In this document: positions 54,744 through 64,000 of the stretch, in pieces
How positions within the stretch are numbered: the stretch's first letter is position 1
How the letters are laid out: each line of letters opens with the position of its first letter
Source of the DNA: Pyricularia pennisetigena
Lineage: Eukaryota; Ascomycota; Sordariomycetes; Magnaporthales; Pyriculariaceae
Assembly (NCBI RefSeq): GCF_004337985.1
Contig: NW_021940918.1
Span: 124,001-188,000, forward strand
Reading direction: 5' to 3'
DNA: 64,000 nucleotides
Position numbers and translations under genes: made by a program
The notes under the pieces: model-generated
What the model was told of the DNA's origin: nothing
The model's input: only the letters and a program-made list of their open reading frames with translations
The model's database searches: none

Positions 54744-57700
54744 TTATTGTGTCCTATAAAACTTCTTATAAAGCAGATGCAGCAAGATGTTGACATTGAG
54801 CCTCAGGTTGCCCTCAAAGAGGTTCATGAACTGATGCGACTCAAATTGGGCTTGCAGCAGGTCCTCAATAGGGACCAAGGCACTCGCGCCGGGGATCTGG
54901 ATGTGGCCACGCGAGCCCTCGATGGCAAACACACCCACCTCGTCGCAAGAGATGGTCAGGTTGATCTGGCTCAGGTCGCGGTCCGACACTCCCGCCCAGC
55001 TGACGAGTACGCCCTTGTCGGCGAGCTGGCGAGCGCTATACTTGTATGATCCAAACTTGGGTACCCGGCCGCTACGCTCGAGCTCGCGCTGGTGGTTGTA
55101 CTGCTTTGTGAATGGAAGCAGGAAGCGTTTCTTGCTGTTAAAAGTTGATGAATCAACGAGGTTAGCCTTAATCCAGGAGAGTGGCAGGTCGGTGTCATTA
55201 GTCAACTTACCCTTTCCTATTTTGCAGAGTCGCCATGGCCTGCTCAATGTAATCATCGTAGCTCTTGCGCTGTTGCTCTAGGTACTTTGCCTTCTCGTGA
55301 AGATTAGACAGCGTCATGCGCACTCCGTCAAGCTCGCGCTGCCTTTGAACTCTCCTTCTGCTCTTGGTCCGGATATCGAGCGCGATGGCATTCAATATGT
55401 CTTGGTAGTGGTTGTGCTTGGAGATCCTGCCGGCGTGCTCTAGTCTCATGACGTTCTCGAGTGCCGTGCGCTTGAGGTCTAGATAAGACATACGGGTAAC
55501 GTCGACCATATTGACGTCGGAATAAGCTCCCTTGGTGCATCCGCCGTCACTAAAATCGTCGTGTAGCACGGCCATCCACTTGCGCTCGTCCTCTTGCGTC
55601 ACGGGCTTGACCAAGATCTCGAGGAGGGTTGAGCCCGACTGGACACGAATAATGTACAGAATGCAGCGCTTCGTCTCCATGAAGAGAGCCTTGATCTCTG
55701 CCTCGGGATCTTCGACATCGTGCAGCTTGGGAGTGAGGAACATCTGGATGTCGGACGAGCCGGTAGCCGTCATCTCACTCTCGTTGTTCTTGGCACTACC
55801 GAGCTCCTGCATGATCTCCCGGAGCATGTCGTCGCGGTTAGGGCAGATGGTGAGAAGGTCCGTCGATATCAAGTTGTGTATGGCGAAGATGTCGGCAAGC
55901 TTGATGTAAAGCGTGGGTCGGTTCTTGGCGTAAAGGTCGTTGAACTCGTCGATGTCAAAAGTACTCTCGGCATCGGCGACCGAGATAAGCTCGCCCAGGA
56001 TATGGCCCAGACGCTCCATGGACTCAGCGACAAAGGCGTTCAAGGGCTGCAGGTAGATGTTATCACCACCAAACGGACGTCCAGACGCCACCTGGCCGAG
56101 AACCTTGGCAACCTCACCCAGGTTCCGTTTCTGCAGCGGGCTCAACCCCTTCTCCATAACGCCGACGTTCTCAGGGGCCGTCAGGGCGGGCTGCAGGTAA
56201 AAGCGCCAGAACCAGTTGCCCACCATCTGTAGCAATACGTGCTGCGGCTCACGCTTGAAGTGTTGGCACAAGGCATCAAACATCTGGCGGCAGATGTACC
56301 TGAGGCCATATGGCAGTCGAGGAAGGAGATCTTCGAGGGCGAGCAAGAACTGATCGCAAATCTCACGAAGATCCCGGAGATGATCAATGAACAGCTCCCT
56401 TGTCTCGGGGTCCTTGATGGCTATTTCCCTGGGGACATCGAGTGGCCTCTGGCTCGGCATGCCCGTCCGCAGCTCCTCGTTGTTGATGGCGGATCGATAG
56501 ATCTGGAGGGGATCGCTTTCAAGGTCGAGAGCAGGGTCCTCAATAATGTTGTCGCGGATCAGAGGCCCAAGCAGGTCTCGCAGGTATTTCCTGTCGCGAG
56601 GTGATCTTGAATAGTTACCCAAGAGCCTAGACCAAAAGAGGTTACCACGCAGTGAGTCTTGGACCATGTGGCTAGCCTCAACCTCCTCCCAAATGGAGCG
56701 AGCTATCAGCTTGAGGAGGTAGTACTCCTCTCTCCTCTTTTGTGCGTAGCCAAAGAGCCCCATGATGAGATGCTCGATGCGCTTGCATTCCTTCTCGGCC
56801 GTGCCTTGCTCGCGTATCCTGCGGAACAGGCGTGCCAGATATTGGGGTTGCGTTTGTAGGTTGTAGAAGAGGTGCTGGTACGACTCGAGCTTCTTCCTCG
56901 ACGTCTTGTTCAGCGCCTTGAGATCATACTGGTTGACTGAAGCGATGGAGGTGTTGGCTATCAGATTGCTGGTGTGGCCACCAAAGTTGCTCTGGTGCCT
57001 CACTACCTCGTCCAGGGTGATCTTGTTCTTGACGAGCAGAGCTATCTTGATGTCCAGCTGGTCGATGTACTGCTCCAGCATCTCGTTTTGCCGCACCTGT
57101 TGTACCACAGTCTTACGCATCCGCTCAAACTCAACCTCCTCGTTGAAGTCAAAATCGCTGTCGTTCAGCAGATGGACAAAGTTCTTGACGGCGCTGACGG
57201 GCGGGCTCTTGCCTGTTGTTAGGCTCTTGTAGGCTTCACCTTGGAGCTTTCCGCGCACAAAACTTTGGATCTTGATGACCTTGGACATGTTCTCCTTGAA
57301 GTGACGCTTCTTCTCCTCGAACCTCCTGCGTACAATCACCCCTCTGGCCGCAGCCTGCAGCAGCACAATCGTCTCTTCTTGCTCTTCGAGCTCGGCCAAG
57401 ACTACATCGAGGTTGTTTCGCAGGATCATAGCCCTGATCTGGGCTTGCAGAGTGATGATTTGCTCTTCATTGCTCTGGAGCTGATCGAGAAGCTCGCCTT
57501 GTTCCTTGCGGCAGAGCATACCACGGATCTGAGACTGCAGGTCGGTAATCTGAGGGACTTGTTCCTCAAGACCCTGGTAGTCGGCGGCAACACGCTGGCG
57601 TTGAATGGCGCCGCGGATCAAGCCCTGAAGCTCAACCACCTGCGGCTCGTGCACAGCAATGGCATCCAGAACCCGGGTTGTTTCACGCCGTACAGCCCCG

Positions 57701-59844
57701 GCTCTTGCAAAAGCCTGCAGGAGGCCAATGGAAGGAGAATGTTCCCGGAGCTCCGCCTTGGTGGCATGGACGGTGCTCCTGGCAAACATGCCCCTGGAGG
57801 CGGATTGAAGGCCCTCCCACTGGACCGAGAAGCTTGCCAGCGACTCCCGTTGAAGGGCGACCTGTTTTCTTGTCAGCAAGGCACGGGCCGCGGCCTGCAA
57901 GCTGCAGATTGAATCAGCTTCCTCGGCAAGAACAGCCCTGTCAAGATCAAGCCTGTTCCGTAGAAGCATTCCACGAATGGCCGCCTGGAGGCCCGGTGCG
58001 GCTTCCGACGTGCGACTCGTCTCTTGCACCTGAGTTCGCACACCTTTGCGGGCGAGAAAGCCTCGCATAACCGCTTGAATGTCGCGAACTGGACCCGTAG
58101 CCTCTAGCAATTGAGATCGCACTTCTCGTACCTCATCGCGGACCTTTGCAGCCCGGAAAAGACTCTGTAGCTTCAGAACGGCGGGCTCTGAGCGCTTCCA
58201 CATGTACTCTCTCTCTGCTTGCCGCGACCGAACGAGGAACCCGCGCGCGGCGCTCTGCAGATTCACTGCGAAGCGCCTCATGTTTAGTCGGTAGTCGATG
58301 ATCTGGCGCGCAAAATCACCTCGAATCCGGGCCTGAAGGTCGACAAGCCAGTTCTCGGAGTCCCAGAGTTCCTGCATTGTCTCCCCAAGCCGCATTCGCA
58401 ATAATGCTCCGCGTACTTGAGCTTGTAGCTCGACGATCGACTCTTCGTTTTCCCCAAGCTCCCTGTCTATCCGCTCCTCTTCCGTTTCTTCGGGTTCCGG
58501 TTCCGGTTCCGGCTCAACCCCAAAGTCAGCGCCCATGTCACCAAAGGTCGGCATACTGGCCCCCAGCTTATCCAGGCCCTTCTGCATAGCTTCAAGATCG
58601 TGGTGCTCAAACTCCAGTTGACCAACCAGGTTCCCAATTCGGAAATCAACGATTCCTTTGCGGTATAAGAGCCAGCTGAGAGCATGTATGCAGTAGATGA
58701 CCTTTGGAATGTTTTTCTTTTCGTAGAGATCGATCAGTTCAAATCGGAAGAGGTCTGGTAGTTCGACCTCGTCAAGGTACCGGAAGAAGATCGCAATGTT
58801 GTCCGAATGGCGGTACTGTAGACGAGGGTGTCGGAAAATACGATATCTTCGGTCCGGGTTCAGCGCTTGAACCACCTCTGCCAAAGTCTCACCGTTTCTA
58901 AGCTCCTCTTCGAGCTTCACAATCTCGCCAATCGATTTGTTTATAACATCCTCGATCCACTCTTTTGCCTCACCGATGTGGCAGAGATATTCGTATGCCT
59001 GGAGAAACTGTCTTTGTTTGTCCATCCAATTCCTCCCTTCCCACCCGTATCCGCCAGACTTCTGGCCGAGGCGGCCGGCATTTGATCTGTCGGCCCTCTG
59101 GAGCCTACGGCGGCCCTTCAGTCCCACAACCTCTTGCGCCGGTGACGTGATGGCAAACTCATCGGCCTCTCCAGATTGTGCAAGTTTCGATAGGGTCCGA
59201 AGTTGATTTGTGGAGGAGCGGCCAAGGATCTCAAGATCGGATCCGGGCAGTTGGACTGGCTGCGGATGGTGCAAGGGCGGAGGCGAGGCGGGCCCATGGG
59301 CATGGGCGACAGCGGCACTCCCTCCTCGGTTGATCGTATCAGATCGAGTGAGAAGCATTGAGGTTGGCCGCAAACTCCCCATCCTGGGTGGCGGGGCCGG
59401 CACGGGGGTGGCTACCTTCTCTTGTTCGAATATGGCGAGTTTGCTCATGTCTAAACTCTGACCGCGCTCATGCCTGTTAGACATGAGACGCTTGGTTGGT
59501 GATAGATCGCCAGGGTTACGCTTAGTAGGTGATGTTTCGCCAGGCGGTTGGGGGAGGGGGCGGAGTGATTGGCGAGCATTGTTGTAGATATTATCCGTAT
59601 TCGTGTTTGACCGCGGTGAGTTGTTGGCACTGAGGGATATCGGTGGGCGTGCATATTCGCTCTTAGCACGACTGTGGCCAAGCGACCCATAGGCACCAGA
59701 GCCTATTGAAGACATGCTGGTTCGGCTGGCTTCCGAGGTAAACGAATACCCCGATGATGCCGACGATGATGCCGTTGAAGGGTATCGAAAAACGGTAGGG
59801 TCGACAGTTTGAGATTGTCGTAGCGGGTGTGGACGGTGCGACAT
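54744..59844 (-). CDS. IQGAP-family RasGAP-like protein (Rng2/Iqg1 orthologue)
   Basis: Predicted 1674 aa in two exons, 55211-59844 and 54744-55134, with a 76-base intron (GTAAGT...ACAG) that rejoins NRKGKKRFLLPFTKQYNHQR. Order of parts: Ser/Pro-rich disordered N-terminus (1-270); calponin-homology domain (about 272-400; WMDKQRQFLQAYEYLCHIGE, FFRYLDEVELPDLFRFELID); an acidic Glu/Pro repeat; fourteen IQ-like repeats (about 468-870); a GAP-related domain (about 1060-1400; FWSRLLGNYSRSPRDRKYLR, LPRLPYGLRYICRQMFDAL, MVGNWFWRFYLQPALTAPEN); and the C-terminal RasGAP_C region. IQGAPs scaffold actin, myosin light chains/calmodulin and Cdc42-type GTPases in the contractile ring and at growing tips; their GAP domain is generally catalytically inactive. 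It is the largest gene here. Confidence 0.94.
57230..58445 (-). repeat. Array of 14 IQ-like repeats, period mostly 30 residues (90 bases)
   Basis: Within IQGAP, units of the pattern xxLQxxxRGxxxR recur fourteen times, for example IVELQAQVRGALLR, AVNLQSAARGFLVR, VRDIQAVMRGFLAR, ITDLQSQIRGMLCR and VIKIQSFVRGKLQ. From about the fifth unit onward the spacing is 30 residues almost without exception. Most units carry LQ instead of IQ. Confidence 0.85.
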
Positions 59845-61194
59845 TTTTGGTTGCCCTCGATCGATTCTTGCTCGGTTTCCAGGATTGAGGGTGAAATCAA
59901 ATAGGTGCGGAATGTCGGCAGGTAGGGATAAGAGGCGACATTAGAGCTCTTCGGAGGAGTCCAACAACGACATGTGACAAGTTGACAAAAACAATATTGG
60001 CAACATTCACCGCTGGAGTAGAAGGTTGTTAGGATGTTCGTTGAAAAAACGGCTGTAGACGGGTGGGACTGAGGGGGCTTTACGCAGTCACGTACTGGAG
60101 AAGCAGAAGAAGAGAAGCTGGCGGAATAGGCGCGCTCTGCGCAAAAAGTCAAGCCAACGTACCTTGAAATACGATAGACAGAAGGCGTTAACGGATTGCA
60201 GTGCCAATTGCAATGACGATTAAAATGCCAGCCCGGCCTGTAGGGACTGACAGAAGATAGCTCGGGGGAAAAAAAAAAAAAAACTCTCAAAGGCAACGAA
60301 GAAGGATAGCTGAGTGCTTCCCTCGTCAGGAATGCGACTCTCTCGGCTCTGTCCGTCGTCACCCTCGTTTATCGCGGGACCATGAAGTAGGGTGTCAAGA
60401 CCTTGATTTTGACCTTGTTTTGTTTACTTCCCAAAAGCCTGTCACACGGGGAAACAACCAATCTTGCTGGTTTGTCTCACTATGGCGGCCCCACACTTGG
60501 GCATACACTCGGCCATTCAGGAAGATGGATTGCTTCTAGGCCCGATACCACCCCACTGCAAGTCCCGGCCCCTCCACGCGTTGATCCCTGTCAATAACAC
60601 GCGTGGTAACGTGCAGCGTTACAAAAGTGGGCCCCAGTGATGTGGCTGCTTTTTCTCCCATCTCTCATCTGTGGCGTCTGCCTTGGCCGGACCCGGTGGA
60701 GTAAGAAAATTTTGTTACATGCTGTGCACAGTACCTCCCACAAGCATCAGCCAGGAAGGTACCTCGTGCCCCTCACTTAACCTGAGCCGCCAAGCAGGGA
60801 CCCTCCTATTTTTTGTGTGCCATGCAGGACCTGACGTGACTCTCGACCACCAAGGGAAAAAAAAAAAAGAGAAAAAAAAATTATCGGAGGGCGAAACTTT
60901 TCCTCGCTTTCTTCTCCCTTGGGGAGAAGAGAAGCCAAAACTGCCAGGCAACCTCTAATATTTGGATTGGCTGGTCGTCTTCACCCTCGCTTCTGGAACA
61001 GACTGATTTATTTCTATCTCTGTTTTCTGATACCTCTTCTTCGACACGTATATTTTGCACAAGCTGGGTATGTCTGGCCCCTCGCCCTGCCTCTGCTGTG
61101 GCCTGTCGCACCCAAGCGCGGAGTAACTAGTGCTGCCAAGAGCTACTTTTTTCTTCTTCTTCGCCCCAAGCTAACAAGTCATATACAGTTCGCG
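59845..61194. other. Divergent spacer, IQGAP / IMP dehydrogenase
   Basis: Promoters and leaders of both genes. An A-tract lies at about 60270-60284 and a broken one at 60858-60880. A probable 5' UTR intron of IMP dehydrogenase is listed separately. The leftward frame 59703-60362 starts from a non-ATG codon and is not called. Confidence 0.6.
61068..61188 (+). other. Probable 5' UTR intron of IMP dehydrogenase
   Basis: A GTATGT donor at 61068, a GCTAACA branch at 61170-61176 and an ATACAG acceptor at 61188, six bases before the ATG. Strong consensus; use in vivo is inferred. Confidence 0.55.
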
Positions 61195-63085
61195 ATGCCT
61201 ACAACAAACGCCCAAGCGTCAGTGAACGGCGCTTCCAACTTCCTCGACTTCAAGACTGCCCAAGATGTTTTGAAGGAGTACGAGACCCGAGATGGTCTCG
61301 ACATCACCCAGCTTCTTGACTCCAAGACCAATGGAGGTCTTACATACAACGATTTTCTCTTGCTTCCGGGGTACATTGGCTTCCCAGCCTCGGAGGTTGC
61401 CCTGGACTCGCCGGTGACGAAGAGGATCTCTCTCAAGACTCCTTTTGTGTCCTCTCCCATGGATACCGTCACTGAGCACGAGATGGCCATCCACATGGCA
61501 CTCCAGGGTGGACTGGGTGTCATTCACCACAACTGCTCGGCTGAGGAGCAGGCAGACATGGTGCGCAAGGTTAAGCGCTACGAGAACGGCTTTATCCTGG
61601 ACCCCGTTGTCATCAGCCGCGACACTACTGTTGGCGAGGCGAAGGCCTTGAAAGAGAAATGGGGTTTTGGCGGCTTCCCTGTCACTGGTAAGTTTATTGA
61701 GCTGTCTAAAGCATTTTGCCCTAGTCCATATGATTATTACATTCTTTCCAATAACTTTCGTTCCACCGTATAGACATAACGTCATGGGGATACAAAGATT
61801 TATTTATGACGGACATTTTCCAAATACACAACTCGGACACCTATTTTGCGACTTTTGACTGACGTCCGATGGCCATAGAAACCGGAAAGATTGGCTCCAA
61901 GCTTTTGGGCATTGTCACTAACCGTGACATCCAATTCGAGGACGACATTAACACCAAGGTCGCCGATGTGATGGTCACTGACCTTATCACCGCCCCATCG
62001 GGTGTCACCCTGGCTGAAGCCAACAAGATTCTGGCCAAGTCAAAGAAGGGCAAGCTGCCCATTGTTGATCAGGACTTCAATCTGGTCTCCATGATCTCTC
62101 GCTCGGATCTGAACAAGAACCTCTACTTCCCCCTGGCCTCCAAGCTCCCCGACTCAAAACAGCTTTTGTGCGCTGCTGCCATCGGCACCAGGCCAGAGGA
62201 CAAGGTGCGCTTGCAAAAGCTCGTTGAGGCTGGCCTAGACGTTGTTATTCTGGACAGCAGCCAGGGCAACAGTATGTACCAGATCGAGATGATCAAGTGG
62301 ATCAAGGAGAACTTCCCCGGGCTCGACGTCATCGGCGGAAACGTCGTGACGAGGGAGCAGGCCGCCGCCCTCATCGCTGCTGGTGTCGATGGACTCCGCA
62401 TTGGCATGGGAAGCGGAAGCGCCTGCATTACCCAGGAGGTTATGGCCGTTGGCCGTCCTCAGGCTACGGCTGTTCACAGCGTCAGCGCCTTCGCTGCCAG
62501 GTTCGGTGTTCCTTGCATCGCTGACGGAGGTATTCAAAACGTGGGTCACATCGTAAAAGGTTTGGCCCTCGGTGCTTCCACCGTTATGATGGGTGGTCTG
62601 CTCGCTGGCACCACCGAGTCTCCGGGCACATCGTTCGTTTCCCGTGAAGGGAAGCTCGTCAAGGCCTACCGCGGAATGGGCAGCATCGACGCTATGCAAG
62701 ACAAGAAGGCTGGCGGCGGTGGCAAGGACAGCCAGAAAAGCAATGCTGGCACCGCCAGATACTTTTCTGAGGGTGACAGCGTCCTGGTTGCACAGGGCGT
62801 TTCTGGCGCCGTGGCTCATCGCGGGTATGTGAACCCGATTTCCGCTACTCCTCCCAACGACGTACATTATGACTGACAGATGATTTCAACAGGTCGATTT
62901 CCAAGTTCCTGCCTTACCTTGCAGCGGGCCTGAAGCACTCTTTGCAGGACTGTGGTGTAATCAGCCTCAAGGCCCTGCACGAGGGTGTTGCTGAGGGAAC
63001 TGTGCGTTTCGAGATCCGAACCGCAAGTGCTCAACTGGAGGGTGGTGTCAACATGGAGTCCTACGAGAAAAAGCTTTACGCTTAA
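61195..63085 (+). CDS. Inosine-5'-monophosphate dehydrogenase
   Basis: Predicted 543 aa in three exons: 61195-61687, 61879-62824 and 62893-63085; introns are 191 and 68 bases (GTAAGT...ATAG; GTATGT...ACAG). The enzyme oxidises IMP to XMP with NAD+, the committed step of guanine nucleotide synthesis, in the cytosol. Visible parts are the barrel start ([40 protein letters not shown]), two CBS domains split by intron 1 ([20 protein letters not shown]), the active-site loop [20 protein letters not shown] with catalytic Cys347, the phosphate-binding [19 protein letters not shown], the flap [10 protein letters not shown], and the C-terminal [17 protein letters not shown]. The family symbol in yeasts is IMD. 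No mycophenolic-acid-type biosynthesis genes lie nearby, so this is presumably the housekeeping copy. Confidence 0.96.
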
Positions 63086-63851
63086 GTGACGATACGAAAA
63101 GGAAGAAAAAGTGATGCCTGAATGAACATATACACACCTGCACATATAGTTACCTTTCAATGTGATACCAAACTATTGCAGTCCTTGATCCTTTTCGGTC
63201 CATAAAGTTTTGAGTCTCGTGTATTTGCTTGCCACGATATCACTCCAAACCACATTTTTCTTGAAGTTGCTCCATTATATAGGATGATGGCTACTGTCAC
63301 ACCTTGCTAAGATCGTTGGGATGAGGCTTGCACAGCAGGTAGTTAAGGGGGGTGAAGATAAAGAAGCCTTAACGAGCGTTCTTTTCCTGAGCCACAGACT
63401 AGCAGCATAACCCTCGATTCTGAGGTAACAAATTTGGCGTGTTAGCCATGTAACCAGAAGCGTCACCTTTCGGCTTGTTTATACTGTGACAGAGCTTTTT
63501 TTTTTCTTTTTTTTTTTGCTCCTAAATTTTGTCGGCGAGTTACTGGGTTGTGAAAGAGAAAGCAACAAGACATACTGACGGACGTAGAAGTAAATAAAAT
63601 CCACATCCGTCCAGAAAGCCGAACCCCAGGAGATATAGGTAGAAAGCACTTCAATCAGCGGGAAAGTACGTTGAAAGTTACCAGGGACTCGTGGATTTTG
63701 TCTAGAGTAGTTTTTGATATTCGTTTCATAGGACTCAAGGGGATCCTGCAATGGGAACCGTGGAAGTCTACCGTATACACTGCGCTCATCGGAACACCAA
63801 ACTCTACAAAGGTACACCTTCAGATGTAACATGAAATATGCCCTATTGACA
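63086..63851. other. Intergenic, convergent 3' regions
   Basis: 3' UTR of IMP dehydrogenase and of the gene entering from the right. T-tract at 63496-63518. The minus-strand frame 63479-63901 reads through this tract and is not called. Confidence 0.6.
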
Positions 63852-64000
63852 TCAAGTCCAAGCGTCATCCTCCAGCAGCTCCCAGTCCGGATTTGGCGCA
63901 TCGCTGCTCAACTTGCTTTTGAGCCTGTCTGCCAACTTGATGGGGTTAGGAAGTCTGAAGGTGCGAATAAAATCGCTACCTTCAGCGGTGCCGAGATAAG
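63852..64000 (-). CDS. C-terminus of an unidentified protein (5' part outside window)
   Basis: On the minus strand the frame is open from the window edge to TGA at 63852-63854 and codes for 48 residues of normal protein composition, including GTAEGSDFIRTFRLPNP and ending DWELLEDDAWT. The acidic, Trp-containing end looks like a genuine C-terminus. I cannot name the family from this fragment; the rest of the gene lies to the right. Confidence 0.5.
   Translation of the reverse strand, partial: YLGTAEGSDFIRTFRLPNPIKLADRLKSKLSSDAPNPDWELLEDDAWT

Noticed and set aside
62405..62450. Ala before the catalytic Cys of IMP dehydrogenase as a drug-resistance sign
   Set aside because: To my knowledge GSGSACIT occurs in ordinary filamentous-fungal enzymes, and no biosynthetic genes lie nearby.
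63479..63901. Minus-strand frame of 140 codons near the right edge
   Set aside because: Reads through a T-tract, and its 5' part overlaps the better-supported partial gene (63852-64000) in another frame.
1..64000. CRISPR arrays, operons, prophage or rRNA genes
   Set aside because: None seen; spliced monocistronic genes show this is eukaryotic nuclear DNA.

Overview
The window looks like nuclear DNA of a filamentous ascomycete (Pezizomycotina, most likely a Sordariomycete). The reasons are short introns (about 60 to 190 bases) with GTRNGT donors, CTAAC/CTGAC branch points and CAG/TAG acceptors; fungal-only families (SPA2, EOS1, rhodopsin-domain membrane proteins, Zn2Cys6 regulators, Mba1-type mL45); and monocistronic genes on both strands. 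No genus is claimed. Start codons below were checked as ATG, and for spliced genes the exon lengths sum to a multiple of three.

Layout, left to right. 1-10.8 kb: a 5'-incomplete sodium:solute symporter (+), mitoribosomal protein mL45 (-), N-glycosylation protein EOS1 (+), translation initiation factor eIF1 (-, four exons), tRNA-Ser Um44 methyltransferase TRM44 (+) and GPI-anchor subunit GPI2/PIG-C (-). 10.8-23.2 kb is gene-poor: a small membrane protein (12.3 kb), a fungal annexin with a long disordered N-terminus (15.0-17.1 kb) and a Zn2Cys6 regulator (19.2-20.4 kb), separated by 1.5-2.9 kb spacers with long A/T tracts, one assembly gap and a possible gene relic. 23.2-33.8 kb: an acyltransferase-3 membrane enzyme (+), a DNAJC11-like protein without a recognisable HPD motif (-), NADH-cytochrome b5 reductase MCR1 (-), an NADP-dependent MDR reductase (-) and a seven-helix rhodopsin-domain protein (+). 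36.8-46.3 kb: SH3 adaptor NBP2, CTD phosphatase SSU72 and polarisome scaffold SPA2 (all +). 47.2-63.1 kb: an M28-family membrane peptidase (-), a seven-exon MFS transporter (+), the IQGAP-family protein (-) and IMP dehydrogenase (+). A gene on the minus strand enters from the right edge.

Most genes are housekeeping. Loose themes are cell polarity and cytokinesis (SPA2, IQGAP; perhaps NBP2 and annexin), mitochondria (mL45, MCR1, DNAJC11-like) and secretory-pathway glycosylation and lipidation (EOS1, GPI2). They are scattered, on both strands and not co-regulated in any way visible here. I found no rRNA, tRNA, CRISPR array, intact transposon or biosynthetic gene cluster. The points most worth a second look are the 14-copy, 30-residue-period IQ-like array in IQGAP, the degenerate J-domain, a stop-free 90-base intron in the peptidase, the small unrecognised membrane protein, and repeated T-tract/A-tract pairs, two of which coincide with sequencing gaps.
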